A stretch of 64,000 nt of DNA from Thermodesulfobacteriota bacterium (GCA_040757775.1 JBFLWQ010000002.1:1-64000), one strand, 5' to 3'. Positions 1-9,742 are shown, counted from the first letter of the stretch. The notes: a model not told the origin generated them from the letters alone. Translations and numbers: made by a program.

Positions 1-39
1 TCAATATATTGTTTGAGATTGGATTGTGAAAGGTGAACT

Positions 40-1842
40 ATGAAAGAGTTGTTATCCGGCAATGAGGCAATAGCCAGAGGTGCTTATGAATGCGGGGTTA
101 CTGTTGCTACTGGTTATCCTGGAACTCCAAGCACTGAGATTCTGGAAAATATAGCAAAATATCAGGGTATTTATGCCGAGTGGTCACCCAACGAAAAGGT
201 GGCTTTGGAGGTTGCGGCTGGAGCCAGTTTTGGGGGCGCAAGGGTGCTTGTAGCAATGAAGCACGTTGGCATAAATGTAGCTGCTGACCCCCTTTTTACC
301 CTTTCCTACACCGGTGTTAAGGGTGGACTGGTGATTATTACTGCCGATGATCCAGAGCTGCATAGCTCGCAGAATGAACAGGATAACAGGAACTACGCTA
401 AATTTGCGAAGATCCCGATGCTTGAGCCCAGTGACAGCCAGGAAGCCAAAGAATTCGTAAAGATAGCATTTGAGATAAGTGAGAAATATGATACCCCCGT
501 ATTTGTCAGGACAACTACCAGAATCTCCCACTCAAAATCAATTGTTGAGATTTATGAACCCCAAAGGTCACCTGTACCACTAGAGATAGTAAAAAATCCT
601 ACAAAGTTAGTAATGCTGCCTGCAAATGCACGAAAAAGACACCCTATTGTTGAAGAACGGCTGTGCCGACTGAAGACTTTCGCCGATAAATTTTCAGAGA
701 ACAAGGTTGAGATCAATAATGCTAATCTGGGGATTATTACCAGCGGAGTATCGTATCAGTATGCCAAAGAGGTATTTCCTGATTATTCTTATCTGAAACT
801 GGGGCTCACATACCCATTGCCAGAGAAGGTAATCAAAGAATTTGCCGGTAAGGTGAAGAAACTTTACGTTGTTGAAGAACTGGATCCTTACATAGAGGAA
901 CAAATCAAGGCGATGGGAATAAATATTGTAGGTAAAGATATATTCCCCATATGTGGAGAGTTTAATCCCTCAATTGTAGAAAAGGTCCTTTCCCCTTCTT
1001 CCAAGCAAGGGGTGAAGGAGGATATTCCTCTGAAGCTTCCGCCAAGGCCTCCCAATATGTGTCCTGGATGTGGTTACAGGGGTATCTTTTATATATTTAA
1101 CAAATTAAAACTCTTTGTTGCCGGGGATATCGGATGTTACACTCTTGGGTTCTTACCCCCGTTGTCTGCTATTGACACATGTGTATCTATGGGTGGGAGT
1201 ATTGGACATGCCATGGGGTTAGATAAGGCATTGGGAGATGCAGCAGTAGGCAAGGTTATCGCTGTAATAGGAGATTCTACATTCTTGCATTCAGGGATAA
1301 CGAGTCTGTTGGACATAGTCTACAATAGGGGGTCCTCTACAGTGGTTATCCTTGACAACCAGACTACTGCCATGACAGGGAGACAGGAGCATCCAGGTAC
1401 CGGTCTGACCCTTAAAGGAGAGACGACTAAGAAGGTAGACCTGGTTGAACTCTGCAAAGGATTGGGGGTTGAGCATGTCCGAACCGTTGATCCTTTTGAT
1501 CTTCAGACAGTAGAAGAGACTGTAAAAGAGGAGATTTTTCGAAAAGAACCATCGGTAATCATCTCCCGGGCACCCTGTGTCTTGTTGAAAAGCCAGCGCA
1601 CAAAGCCCTCAAAACCTTTCACGGTCTTTGACGAGAAATGTAACGGATGTAAAGCCTGTATCAAACTGGGTTGTCCTGCAATAGAATGGAAAAACATTAA
1701 AAGTGTTTCTAAGAGAGATAAGCTAACTTCTGACAATAAAAAGAGAAAAGGGATTGCAGTTATCGACAATATGCTTTGTAATGGTTGTGGACTTTGTGAG
1801 CAACTATGTAAATTTGATGCGATTGGAGAGATAAATGCCTGA
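40..1842 (+). CDS. iorA: Indolepyruvate:ferredoxin oxidoreductase, alpha subunit
   Basis: This is the large, catalytic subunit that oxidatively decarboxylates aryl-pyruvates (from Trp, Phe, Tyr transamination) to aryl-acetyl-CoA and passes electrons to ferredoxin in the cytoplasm. The 600 residues match the family's usual length. The N-terminal half is a pyruvate-ferredoxin-oxidoreductase pyrimidine-binding domain (GYPGTPSTEI near residue 26). The TPP-binding part has CPGCGYRG and a GDS motif at about 411-413. The C-terminus is a two-cluster ferredoxin domain with Cys runs starting at about C534 (CNGCKAC) and C580 (CNGCGLCEQLC). It overlaps the next gene, iorB, by 8 bases, so the two subunits are probably translationally coupled. 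Only 39 bases of upstream sequence are in the window, so the promoter is not assessed. Confidence 0.95.
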   Translation: MKELLSGNEAIARGAYECGVTVATGYPGTPSTEILENIAKYQGIYAEWSPNEKVALEVAAGASFGGARVLVAMKHVGINVAADPLFTLSYTGVKGGLVIITADDPELHSSQNEQDNRNYAKFAKIPMLEPSDSQEAKEFVKIAFEISEKYDTPVFVRTTTRISHSKSIVEIYEPQRSPVPLEIVKNPTKLVMLPANARKRHPIVEERLCRLKTFADKFSENKVEINNANLGIITSGVSYQYAKEVFPDYSYLKLGLTYPLPEKVIKEFAGKVKKLYVVEELDPYIEEQIKAMGINIVGKDIFPICGEFNPSIVEKVLSPSSKQGVKEDIPLKLPPRPPNMCPGCGYRGIFYIFNKLKLFVAGDIGCYTLGFLPPLSAIDTCVSMGGSIGHAMGLDKALGDAAVGKVIAVIGDSTFLHSGITSLLDIVYNRGSSTVVILDNQTTAMTGRQEHPGTGLTLKGETTKKVDLVELCKGLGVEHVRTVDPFDLQTVEETVKEEIFRKEPSVIISRAPCVLLKSQRTKPSKPFTVFDEKCNGCKACIKLGCPAIEWKNIKSVSKRDKLTSDNKKRKGIAVIDNMLCNGCGLCEQLCKFDAIGEINA

Positions 1843-2416
1843 TAGTAACACCAATATTCTGGCAGTAGGGGTAGGAGGACAGGGAATTATTCTTGCCAGT
1901 GAAATTTTAACCTACGCCCTTATGAATGCTGGATACGATGTAAAAAAGAGCGAAGTTCATGGAATGTCTCAACGGGGAGGGAGTGTTAATACTCATATAA
2001 GGTTTGGTAAAAAGGTTTATTCTCCTGTTATTAAAGAGGGGGAGGTAGATATCCTATTTGCATTTGAGCAGTTAGAAGCCCTTAGATATTTTGGATTCTT
2101 GAAACCAGATGCAATGGTTATCCTTAACGACCATACTGTCAATCCTCCATCAGTGTCTTTAGGCATTGATGAATATCCCAGAGATGTATCACAAACCATT
2201 AAAAAGAAATTCCCGAATTTTCATCTGGTTAATGGATTGGCTCTGGCGCTAAAGATAGGCAATGCCAGAACAGCAAATATCGTACTCCTGGGAGTATTAT
2301 CAAGGCACATCAGAGTGGAGGAGAATTTCTGGATAGATGCCATGTCAAAGGTATTTCCTGAAAAACTGATTGATATTAATGTTGAGGCGTTTCGATTGGG
2401 TAGAAAAGAAGGTTAG
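1835..2416 (+). CDS. iorB: Indolepyruvate:ferredoxin oxidoreductase, beta subunit
   Basis: This is the small gamma-type subunit of the 2-oxoacid oxidoreductase that partners IorA. At 193 residues it has the normal family length. The N-terminus shows the typical glycine-rich segment GVGGQGIILASEIL followed by the SEVHGMSQRGGSV motif, both hallmarks of the POR/IOR gamma domain. The start codon lies inside the 3' end of iorA. The gene is followed after 2 bases by a GTG-initiated TPR protein, suggesting one transcript. No cofactor motif is expected in this subunit. Confidence 0.94.
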   Translation: MPDSNTNILAVGVGGQGIILASEILTYALMNAGYDVKKSEVHGMSQRGGSVNTHIRFGKKVYSPVIKEGEVDILFAFEQLEALRYFGFLKPDAMVILNDHTVNPPSVSLGIDEYPRDVSQTIKKKFPNFHLVNGLALALKIGNARTANIVLLGVLSRHIRVEENFWIDAMSKVFPEKLIDINVEAFRLGRKEG

Positions 2417-2418
2417 AG

Positions 2419-3381
2419 GTGCGGGGGTCTTTTGCTTATTTTATACTTATACTTTTCTTCATAATCTCCACAATTTTTTTTAGTTGCTCTGTTTTAGCAG
2501 AAGAATTAAAACCAGAAACCAAGAATAGAAGCTTAGTTATAGGTGAAGCCTCTCAGTTTAAACTTGCCGGAGAGCTATTTGATGAAGGAGATTACTTCAG
2601 GGCAATTACAGAATACAAAAGGTTTATCTATTTCTTCCCTGAAAGCAGCCTTTTGGAAATGGCATATTTTAAGATAGGAGAGGCATATTTCAACGGAAAA
2701 AAATGGGAGCAAGCCGTTCATGCCTTTGAAAGGTTGAGAGATAAGTTTCCTGAGGGCAAGTTAACTGGCAGGTCCTATTATCTTACTGGAATGGCTTACT
2801 TTCACAAAAAGGACTACTCCTCTTCCAGGAAACAATTCAAAAAGATTATAGATTCTCTTGCTACCAGTGAACTTATAGACGACGCCATGTTGCAGATAGC
2901 GATGAGCTATGTAGAGGAAGAGAAATGGGTGGAGGCTCTTGGTAGTTTCAAGAGAATAGGGGAGGAGAGCGATCTCTACCATTTTGCTGAAAGCTTTGCC
3001 TCTGGTTTGGGAGAGATGGACAAACTTCCTCTAAAATCGCCGGCTTTAGCAGGAACTTTCGCTGCCATTCTCCCGGGAGCTGGTCATTTTTATACAGGAC
3101 GGAAAAGAGACGGTGCAACTGCCCTTTTATTAAATGGGGCTTTTATCTGGGGTGCTGTGGAATCCTACAATAATGAAAATTACGCTGTGGCAGGGATTTT
3201 GACATTCTTCGAATTAGGCTGGTATTTTGGGAACATATATAGTGCTGTAGGCAGTGCTCATAAATACAATAAACGCCTTAAGAATGAGTATATCAAGGGA
3301 CTAAAGGAAAAAAGGGGCTTTTCCCTTCGAATTAATCCGGCGAATAAATCATACTATCTGGCATTCAACTTTTATTTTTAA
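2419..3381 (+). CDS. TPR-repeat envelope protein with C-terminal membrane region
   Basis: Residues 1-27 form a signal peptide or N-terminal membrane helix, with a likely cleavage after VLA before EELKPE. Residues about 45-190 contain tandem TPR-like helical pairs with the pattern of YbgF/BamD-like proteins (ALA...FPES...A.F..GE.YF...W..A). The last third is hydrophobic, with PALAGTFAAILPGAGHFYTG followed by two or three membrane helices, a pattern seen in small DUF5683-like membrane proteins. The start is GTG, two bases after the iorB stop. The yidD gene follows immediately, and this pairing hints at a membrane-assembly role rather than a metabolic one. The exact function is unknown. The TPR and membrane calls are read from the sequence. 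Confidence 0.75.
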   Translation: MRGSFAYFILILFFIISTIFFSCSVLAEELKPETKNRSLVIGEASQFKLAGELFDEGDYFRAITEYKRFIYFFPESSLLEMAYFKIGEAYFNGKKWEQAVHAFERLRDKFPEGKLTGRSYYLTGMAYFHKKDYSSSRKQFKKIIDSLATSELIDDAMLQIAMSYVEEEKWVEALGSFKRIGEESDLYHFAESFASGLGEMDKLPLKSPALAGTFAAILPGAGHFYTGRKRDGATALLLNGAFIWGAVESYNNENYAVAGILTFFELGWYFGNIYSAVGSAHKYNKRLKNEYIKGLKEKRGFSLRINPANKSYYLAFNFYF

Positions 3382-3391
3382 ATAGATTCTT

Positions 3392-3832
3392 ATGAACAGA
3401 CTGATTGTATTTATCTCCCTCTTTTTTTCAATTACTGTATGTGGAAATTTACCTGCTTTTTCTGGAGAAGATTCCTTTCGTGGGCAATGTGTAGAGGAAT
3501 CTTTTTTGGAAAAAGATTCAAAAAACAAGGTTATTAGAGAAAAGGCAGGGGACGAATCTATACTTAACATGGTATTTATAAAAGGGATTAAGTTTTTTCA
3601 GAATGTAATATCTCCTGTGGACGGTGACCGCTGTCCTATGTATCCTGCCTGCTCAGACTACAGCATTCAGGCCCTGAGAAAACATGGGCCTTTTCTGGGT
3701 TTTGTTATGATTGCGGATAGGTTGATGCATGAGAGAGATGAAATGACATCCGCTTCCACAGTGATAGTCAATGGTATCCGGAGATACTACGATCCAGTGG
3801 AAAACAATGATTTCTGGCTAAGTGAGAAATAG
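3392..3832 (+). CDS. yidD: YidD-family membrane protein insertion efficiency factor
   Basis: The central 70 residues carry the YidD signature: [10 protein letters not shown], then [11 protein letters not shown] and [11 protein letters not shown]. YidD proteins are thought to assist YidC-dependent membrane protein insertion at the inner membrane. At 146 residues it is longer than the usual 70-85-residue family member. The extra length is an N-terminal hydrophobic segment (about residues 3-25, signal-peptide-like) plus a charged linker of about 40 residues, and a short C-terminal tail. It sits directly after the TPR/membrane protein and is separated from rpmH/rnpA/yidC, the usual neighbours, so it may be an accessory copy. 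Confidence 0.85.
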   Translation: MNRLIVFISLFFSITVCGNLPAFSGEDSFRGQCVEESFLEKDSKNKVIREKAGDESILNMVFIKGIKFFQNVISPVDGDRCPMYPACSDYSIQALRKHGPFLGFVMIADRLMHERDEMTSASTVIVNGIRRYYDPVENNDFWLSEK

Positions 3833-3855
3833 GCGGACAAACAAAGGAGGCAGTT

Positions 3856-5157
3856 ATGATCTGGGATAAGGAATTTGAGACATTGCCCAGGGAGGCACTG
3901 GAAGCCCTGAAACTAAAGAGAATGCAAAATGTTGTAGAAAGAGTGTACACTAATGTCCCTTTTTATAAAAACGCTTTTGATGAAAAGGGCTTTAAACCCA
4001 AAGATGTCAAGTCTATGGATGATTTGAAGAGATTGCCTTTTACCAATAAGCAAGACCTTCGGGACAATTATCCTTATGGTTTGTTTGCAGTGCCCCTTGA
4101 GAGTGTAGTCAGAATCCATGCATCTTCTGGAACAACAGGGAAACCTACAGTAGTTGGATATACCAAAAAGGATATAGAAACATGGGCGGAACTTATGGCC
4201 AGGGCATTGAGTTCTGCAGGAGCAACAAGGGGTGATATCATTCATAATTCTTATGGTTATGGTTTGTTTACAGGAGGGCTTGGATTACATTATGGAGCTG
4301 AAAGATTAGGTGCATCGGTGATCCCTATGTCCGGCGGTAATTCAAAAAAGCAGATTATGATAATGGAAGACTTTGGTTCAACGATACTCACATGTACACC
4401 CTCGTATGCCCTTTCTCTGGCTGAAACAGCGGAGGAGATGGGAATAGATTTTAAAAATCTTAAACTTAAAGCAGGTCTTTTTGGTGCAGAACCGTGGTCA
4501 GAAGGGATACGAGAAGAGATAGAGAAGAAACTCAACTTACATGCTATTGATTTATACGGACTAAGTGAAATAATAGGCCCTGGAGTGGCTGTAGAGTGTA
4601 TGGAAGCTAAGAGGGGATTGCATGTATTCGAAGATCACTTTATTGTGGAGGTTATAAACCCTGAAACATGCGAACCCCTGCCTTATGGTGAAAGGGGGGA
4701 GCTTGTCTTTACTACTTTAACAAAAGAGGCATTTCCTTTGATAAGATATCGGACACGGGACATCTCTGTGCTGAATCCAGAGCCTTGTGTGTGCGGAAGG
4801 ACATTTGTCAGAATGGAAAGAGTGAGTGGCAGATCCGATGACATGTTGATCATCAGAGGGGTAAATATTTTTCCGTCTCAAATAGAGAGTATTTTGATGA
4901 ACATAGAAGGTATTGAACCCCATTATCTGTTGATTGTAGATAGGAAAGGCACCATGGATACCCTTGAAGTACAGGTTGAAGTCAATGAAAAGGTCTTCTC
5001 TGATGAGATAAAAAACTTGCAGATATTGGGCAAAAGAATTGAGAAGGACATTAAAGACTTTTTAGGTGTTTCTACTATAGTTAAACTTGTTGAACCAAAA
5101 ACCATTCATAGGAGTGAAGGCAAGGCACAACGGGTAATAGATAAAAGGAAGATATAG
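3856..5157 (+). CDS. paaK: Phenylacetate-CoA ligase (first copy)
   Basis: This AMP-forming ligase converts phenylacetate or a related aryl acid to its CoA thioester with ATP, via an acyl-adenylate, in the cytoplasm. The 433 residues match PaaK (about 430-440). The adenylate-forming P-loop is [14 protein letters not shown] (about residues 90-103). [13 protein letters not shown] and the YRTRDIS segment are the further adenylation motifs. A PaaK-type C-terminal domain carries ...[12 protein letters not shown] and VFPSQIE. The gene is preceded by a good AAAGGAGG ribosome site (3842-3849) and followed by an ACT-domain gene. It shares the same order of motifs with the copy at 10.5 kb, but the sequences have diverged, suggesting different aryl substrates. 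Linked IOR genes make aryl-acetate/aryl-acetyl-CoA chemistry the likely context. Confidence 0.93.
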   Translation: MIWDKEFETLPREALEALKLKRMQNVVERVYTNVPFYKNAFDEKGFKPKDVKSMDDLKRLPFTNKQDLRDNYPYGLFAVPLESVVRIHASSGTTGKPTVVGYTKKDIETWAELMARALSSAGATRGDIIHNSYGYGLFTGGLGLHYGAERLGASVIPMSGGNSKKQIMIMEDFGSTILTCTPSYALSLAETAEEMGIDFKNLKLKAGLFGAEPWSEGIREEIEKKLNLHAIDLYGLSEIIGPGVAVECMEAKRGLHVFEDHFIVEVINPETCEPLPYGERGELVFTTLTKEAFPLIRYRTRDISVLNPEPCVCGRTFVRMERVSGRSDDMLIIRGVNIFPSQIESILMNIEGIEPHYLLIVDRKGTMDTLEVQVEVNEKVFSDEIKNLQILGKRIEKDIKDFLGVSTIVKLVEPKTIHRSEGKAQRVIDKRKI

Positions 5158-5177
5158 GTTAAAAAAGGAGTTACAGG

Positions 5178-5609
5178 ATGAAAATAGATCAAATATCGGT
5201 GTTTTTAGAAAATAAGTCAGGGAGACTTGCAAAGGTTACCAGAGTCCTGGGTGAAGCAGGGATAAACATCAGAGCACTTTCCCTTGCTGACACCACCGAT
5301 TTTGGGATATTGAGATTGATTGTAAATAACTCACAAAAAGCCAGGGATGTACTTAAAGAGAACGGGTTTACAGTAGGAAAAACCGAGGTGGTTGCAGTGG
5401 AAGTCGAAGATAAGCCGGGGGGACTGGCGAGTATCCTGGGTGTCCTGTCAGATCATAACATTAATGTTGAATATATGTATGCTTTCGTTGAACGAAGCGG
5501 AGAAAATGCTATAATTATTTGCAGGTTTGATGAAACTGATAAGGCCATTGATGTATTGCAAAAGAATAATATAGCTATTTTAAAAGGAGAGAAATTGTAT
5601 CAATTTTGA
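5178..5609 (+). CDS. Tandem ACT-domain protein
   Basis: This 143-residue protein consists of two consecutive ACT domains (about 1-70 and 72-143), each beginning with a strand such as [26 protein letters not shown] or [27 protein letters not shown] domains bind amino acids and regulate enzymes. Stand-alone double-ACT proteins next to paaK and iorAB are common in anaerobes and are presumed aromatic- or branched-chain-amino-acid sensors. There is no catalytic domain. It follows paaK by 20 bases with an AAAAGGAG ribosome site, so it is in the same operon. Its ligand and target are not identifiable from sequence. Confidence 0.88.
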   Translation: MKIDQISVFLENKSGRLAKVTRVLGEAGINIRALSLADTTDFGILRLIVNNSQKARDVLKENGFTVGKTEVVAVEVEDKPGGLASILGVLSDHNINVEYMYAFVERSGENAIIICRFDETDKAIDVLQKNNIAILKGEKLYQF

Positions 5610-5755
5610 CTCCTGTGAAGCTAAAATTTGCACTTACGGGAATTGTGTAATGGCAGATGTGGAGAGGAGGTGAAAATTAGCTGCATAACTAAACTAATAC
5701 AATTGACTACAAGCATATAACTATAAACTAAGTAATAGAAGGAGAGGGGACAGAT

Positions 5756-6931
5756 ATGGTTAAAAGAAAGTTGCTAATTTTAGGAGGAGTACTGTTATTG
5801 GGTCTTGCCTTATCCGTTAATGGTTTCGCAAAGAAGGCAGAGGTAAAGGAGCCGTATAAGATTGGCTGTCTCTTTGCATTTACAGGTCCTGCAAGCTGGC
5901 TGGGTGAACCTGAGAGAAGAACAGCTGTATGGATTGAAAATAAGGTTAATAAGGCTGGGGGAATCAATGGTCACCCCCTGAAACTCTTAATCGAAGACAC
6001 CAAAGGAGATCCTACTGCAGCCGTTTTGGCTGCCAAGAAACTCTTAAAGGAAGGGGTACTGGCTATAGTGGGACCATCGACAAGCGGTGAAAGCATGGCT
6101 GTTGTTCCAATAATGGAAGAGGCAGAACAGATACTGGTGTCCTGTGCAGCAGCAGAGGCAATAGTTCATGATCCAAAGACCGATAAGGAAAGAAAGTGGA
6201 TATTTAAAACACCTCAAAAGGACAGTCATGTAGTTCAAAGGATTTATGGACATATGAAGAAAAGTGGTATTATTAAGGTTGCCATAATTACAGATACAAC
6301 GGGTTTTGGTGCCCAGGGCCGGGAACAACTTAAAAAGTATGCCCCTGAGTTTGGAATTACAATTGTTTCAGATGAGACATACGGCCCCAAAGACACAGAT
6401 TTGACACCTCAATTGACCAAGATCAAAGGTACTGAAGCCCAGGCAATCGTGAACTGGTCCATCCTTCCCGCACAGACAACAGTTATGAAGAATAGGATAC
6501 AACTTGGGATTACCATACCACTATATCAGAGTCACGGTTTTGGCAATACAAAATATGCTGCTGCAGCTGGAGAAGCTGCTGAAGGTGTTATATTCCCCTG
6601 TGGCAGAGTGCTGGTAGCAGAATCCTTGAATAAAAAACATCCTCAGAAGAAACTCCTTGTTGAATACAAAAAGGCATATGAATCTCAGCATAAAGAAGAT
6701 GTCAGCACCTTTGGGGGGCATGCATTGGATGCCCTGAATCTCGTTGTGGCTGCTTTAAAGGCTTCTGGTCCCGACAAGGATAAGATGAGGTCATTTATAG
6801 AGAATAAGAAGGGTTTTGTTGGGACAGGTGGTATTTTTAACTTCTCTCCAACCGATCACACAGGGCTTGGATTGGATTCTCTGGAAATGCTTACTGTAAA
6901 AAAAGGAAAATTCGATCTATATAAAAAATAA
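5756..6931 (+). CDS. Liv-type ABC transporter substrate-binding protein
   Basis: This is the periplasmic binding component (Peripla_BP_6, LivJ/LivK type) of the transporter encoded just downstream. Residues 1-26 form a clear signal peptide (basic start, hydrophobic GGVLLLGLALSV core, FAKK junction). The mature part begins with the typical IGCLFAFTGPASWLGEP and has KLLIEDTKGDPTAAVLAAKKLL and AIVGPSTSGESMAVVP. The 391 residues are a normal length. It is preceded by a strong AAGGAGAGG ribosome site at about 5740-5748 and a 146-base leader. A strong hairpin terminator follows, which would make this gene more abundant than the permease genes, as is common for binding proteins. The neighbourhood suggests an aromatic or branched amino acid or aryl acid as substrate. 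Confidence 0.92.
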   Translation: MVKRKLLILGGVLLLGLALSVNGFAKKAEVKEPYKIGCLFAFTGPASWLGEPERRTAVWIENKVNKAGGINGHPLKLLIEDTKGDPTAAVLAAKKLLKEGVLAIVGPSTSGESMAVVPIMEEAEQILVSCAAAEAIVHDPKTDKERKWIFKTPQKDSHVVQRIYGHMKKSGIIKVAIITDTTGFGAQGREQLKKYAPEFGITIVSDETYGPKDTDLTPQLTKIKGTEAQAIVNWSILPAQTTVMKNRIQLGITIPLYQSHGFGNTKYAAAAGEAAEGVIFPCGRVLVAESLNKKHPQKKLLVEYKKAYESQHKEDVSTFGGHALDALNLVVAALKASGPDKDKMRSFIENKKGFVGTGGIFNFSPTDHTGLGLDSLEMLTVKKGKFDLYKK

Positions 6932-6961
6932 GAAATAAATATATGTTCAACCAAACCCGAG

Positions 6962-7003
6962 ACTGAGACCATTTTTCCTTTCCAAAGATGGTCTCAGTTT
7001 TTT
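6962..7003 (+). terminator. Rho-independent terminator/attenuator between binding protein and permease genes
   Basis: A perfect 11-bp inverted repeat (6962-6972 ACTGAGACCAT; 6988-6998 ATGGTCTCAGT) with a 15-base loop is followed by a run of six T (6998-7003) and a C. It lies 30 bases after the binding-protein stop and just before the ribosome site of the livH gene. It would end most transcripts after the binding protein and let a minority read into livHMGF. Confidence 0.88.
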
Positions 7004-7019
7004 CTTACAGGAGGTGGGA

Positions 7020-7913
7020 TTGCCTCTATACAGCCAGATTATACAGTATATCCTCAGCGGGATTACTATAGGAAGTGTTTATGCAATAATAGCCATTGGG
7101 TTTAATATTATCTATAATTCAACCTCAATCATAAATTTTGCCCAGGGCGAGTTTGTAATGCTGGGAGGACTCATCATGATATTATTTACTGTGATGCTTA
7201 AATTTCCCCTGGTTTTGGGTTTTCTCCTCACAGTTCTTATTCTTACCTTAGTCGGTATTATCATGGAGAGATTTGCCATTTCTCCTATAAAAAAGCCTAC
7301 AGTAGTCACTCTGATTATTGTGACCATAGCAGTTTCCATCCTGTTTAAGGGTATTGCCATGTTAATATGGGGGAAGGATACCCATTTTCTGCCTCCTTTC
7401 TCAGGAGAAAAGGGTATCGCTTTTATAGGGGCATCTCTCAACCCCCAGTATATCTGGATCGTTGGAATAACAGTTATCGTCGTGGTATTGTTATCCATTT
7501 TTTTCAAATACACCATCATTGGAAAGGCAATGACAGCCTGTGCTGTTAACCGAACAGCAGCAAGCCTGATGGGAATCAACGTCAAACGGATGGTTCTCTT
7601 ATCCTTCGCCTTGTCAGCTGCCATAGGAGGCATTGCAGGCATCATTATAACACCTATTACTCTGATGGCTTACGACAATGGTGCTATCTTAGGTTTAAAG
7701 GGTTTTGGGGCGGCTGTCCTGGGTGGCTTGGGGAATTTCTATGGGGCAATATTTGCGGGGCTTCTCCTGGGAATTATGGAGTCATTGGGGGCAGGTCTTA
7801 TTCACTCTGGGTACAAAGATGCCATTGCCCTTTTGGTACTTCTACTCGTTCTCTTTATTAAGCCAAGTGGAATCTTCGGGGTTACTGAGATAAGTGAATT
7901 TAAAAAATTTTAG
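7020..7913 (+). CDS. livH: Branched-chain amino acid type ABC transporter permease LivH
   Basis: This inner-membrane permease has about eight hydrophobic helices and the family pattern SGITIGSVYAIIAIGFNIIYNSTSIINFAQGEFVMLGG at the N-terminus, typical of LivH. It pairs with LivM to form the transmembrane pore. I place the start at TTG 7020: the ribosome site AGGAGGT (7009-7015) is 4 bases upstream of it. The in-frame GTG at 7014 lies inside that site and is therefore an unlikely start. The permease-family EAA-like loop (KAMTACAVNRTAASLMGIN) lies near residue 170. The terminator at 6962-7003 lies immediately upstream. Confidence 0.93.
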   Translation: MPLYSQIIQYILSGITIGSVYAIIAIGFNIIYNSTSIINFAQGEFVMLGGLIMILFTVMLKFPLVLGFLLTVLILTLVGIIMERFAISPIKKPTVVTLIIVTIAVSILFKGIAMLIWGKDTHFLPPFSGEKGIAFIGASLNPQYIWIVGITVIVVVLLSIFFKYTIIGKAMTACAVNRTAASLMGINVKRMVLLSFALSAAIGGIAGIIITPITLMAYDNGAILGLKGFGAAVLGGLGNFYGAIFAGLLLGIMESLGAGLIHSGYKDAIALLVLLLVLFIKPSGIFGVTEISEFKKF

Positions 7914-7927
7914 GTTCTTGAGTTCTT

Positions 7928-8872
7928 ATGGATAAGAAAGACTCTCTTATACTCTTATTTCTCACTGTCTGCCTGGTTGTTTTTCCTTTCATTGTTACCA
8001 ATACCTACTACATAAGCACTATGGTATTTGTAGGCATCCACGGAATCATTGCCATCGGACTAAGCCTGCTTATGGGATATGCAGGACAAATCTCTATCGG
8101 TCACGCTGCCTTCTTCGGGCTTGGTGCTTATACTTCTGCAGTCCTCACTGCCAAATTAGGTTTTCACCCCTGGAGCGCTTTTTTTCTAGGTATCCTTTTA
8201 TCTTCTTGTATAGCGTTGATTATAGGCATTCCGTCTTTGAAATTGAAGGGTCATTATCTCGCCATGGCCACTTTGGGTTTTGGAGAAATTACTTACATAG
8301 TATTTAATGAGCTAACAGATATTACCGGTGGACCGTCTGGGATTGGAGATATACCAAAAATTTCTCTTGCCGGATATGTCATGAACACAGATATAAAATA
8401 CTACTTTTTTGTGTGGGCATTCTTATTGCTGATCCTTGCCCTTTCGCTGAATTTGATTCATTCCAGGATAGGTAGGGCACTCAGGTCGATTCATGATAGT
8501 GAAGTTGCAGCAAATGCCATGGGGGTTAACACCAGCAAACTCAAAATTCAGGTCTTTCTGATTAGTGCTGTTTTTGGCTCTGTTGCAGGTAGTCTATACA
8601 CCCATTACGTAACTTTTGTTAGTCCAAGTTCTTTTAGCCTTTTTTTCTCAGTCCTTTTGGTGATGATGGTGGTGATAGGAGGGATGCATAGTGTCTGGGG
8701 CGCCTTAATCGGGGCTGCCCTTTTAACCATACTGCCAGAATTCTTAAGGGCTTTAAAAGACTTTGAAATATTTGTTTATGGTGCTGTTCTTCTTTTGATA
8801 ATGATTTTTTTGCCTAGGGGATTAAGCGGTGGGTTAGAATATCTATTTAACAGATTAATCAAAAAGCTGTAA
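7928..8872 (+). CDS. livM: Branched-chain amino acid type ABC transporter permease LivM
   Basis: This is the second transmembrane subunit of the Liv-type transporter, 314 residues with about nine hydrophobic segments. Recognisable family pieces are GLSLLMGYAGQISIGHAAFFGLGAYTSA near the N-terminus, LKGHYLAMATLGFGEI, and the cytoplasmic loop RIGRALRSIHDSEVAANAMGVN that contacts the ATPases. It begins 14 bases after livH and ends 6 bases before livG, consistent with a single operon. Confidence 0.94.
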   Translation: MDKKDSLILLFLTVCLVVFPFIVTNTYYISTMVFVGIHGIIAIGLSLLMGYAGQISIGHAAFFGLGAYTSAVLTAKLGFHPWSAFFLGILLSSCIALIIGIPSLKLKGHYLAMATLGFGEITYIVFNELTDITGGPSGIGDIPKISLAGYVMNTDIKYYFFVWAFLLLILALSLNLIHSRIGRALRSIHDSEVAANAMGVNTSKLKIQVFLISAVFGSVAGSLYTHYVTFVSPSSFSLFFSVLLVMMVVIGGMHSVWGALIGAALLTILPEFLRALKDFEIFVYGAVLLLIMIFLPRGLSGGLEYLFNRLIKKL

Positions 8873-8878
8873 CCTTTT

Positions 8879-9661
8879 ATGAATATAAAACGGACAACGG
8901 ACAATATGATACTCCATGCTTCTGAAATTAAAAAGACCTTCGGAGGATTGGTGGCTGTTTCTGATCTGGATTTTACGGTAAGGGAATGCCAGATAAAGGC
9001 CATTATTGGACCGAATGGAGCAGGTAAAACCACGGTTTTCAATTTGATCTCAGGGATTTTACCGCCAACCGGTGGCGAGATTCAATTTCAGGGGAAATCT
9101 ATCACTCGACTTAAATCCTACAGAATTTCTTCCTTGGGTATATCCCGCACCTTCCAAAATGTTCAATTGTTTAGTAATATGTCTGTTATAGAGAATGTTA
9201 TGATTGGAAGACACCCAAGGACCAGTTCTGGTATAATGAGTTCGATCCTGTCGTTGCCAAAGAAAAGAAAAGAAGAAAAAGAGGTCAGAAAAAGGGCTAT
9301 GGAGTATCTCGAATTTGTTGGTTTGGGAGATAGGTTTGACGAGTCCCCGGAGAATCTTCCTTTTGGAAAACAAAGACTATTAGAAATCGCAAGGGCTATG
9401 GCTACCGAGCCCAAATTGCTATTGCTTGACGAGCCAGCATCAGGTCTAAATACGAAAGAGACCCAAAACCTATCCCGTTTGATTACAGAAATACGGGGTA
9501 GGGGTATTACAATTCTCCTGGTAGAGCATGATATGGAGTTAGTAATGGGTATATCAGATGAAATTATGGTACTCAACTCTGGTCAAAAGATTGCAGAAGG
9601 ACTTCCCAGGGAGATCCAGGAGAATGATGAAGTGATAAAGGCATACCTGGGAGAAGATTAA
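8879..9661 (+). CDS. livG: ABC transporter ATP-binding protein LivG
   Basis: This cytoplasmic ATPase drives the Liv-type importer. It has Walker A GPNGAGKTT (about residue 48), the LivG-type signature region LPFGKQRLLEIARAMA (a variant of LSGGQ: PFGKQ), Walker B LLLLDEPASGL, and the H-loop LLVEHDMELVM. The 260 residues match the family. Two starts are possible, ATG 8879 and ATG 8906 (MILHASEIKKTFGG). The second gives the more usual LivG N-terminus, and neither has a clear ribosome site. Frame and function are not in doubt. Confidence 0.94.
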   Translation: MNIKRTTDNMILHASEIKKTFGGLVAVSDLDFTVRECQIKAIIGPNGAGKTTVFNLISGILPPTGGEIQFQGKSITRLKSYRISSLGISRTFQNVQLFSNMSVIENVMIGRHPRTSSGIMSSILSLPKKRKEEKEVRKRAMEYLEFVGLGDRFDESPENLPFGKQRLLEIARAMATEPKLLLLDEPASGLNTKETQNLSRLITEIRGRGITILLVEHDMELVMGISDEIMVLNSGQKIAEGLPREIQENDEVIKAYLGED

Positions 9662-9742
9662 GCAAAACTTTGCTTTACTAATGTGCATAATAATCTTTAA
9701 AATTAAGGCTAAATCAACACAAATGACAGCATAAGGCATAAA

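Noticed and set aside
5610-5755. Possible promoter (TTGACT followed by TATAAA) before the binding protein gene
   Set aside because: The spacing between the two boxes is only 13 bases, and no better pair was found, so I do not list it.
7112-7645. Long minus-strand open frame of 177 codons inside livH
   Set aside because: It is an antisense shadow of a hydrophobic membrane-protein gene. It has no ribosome site or recognisable domain, while the plus-strand frame is clearly LivH.
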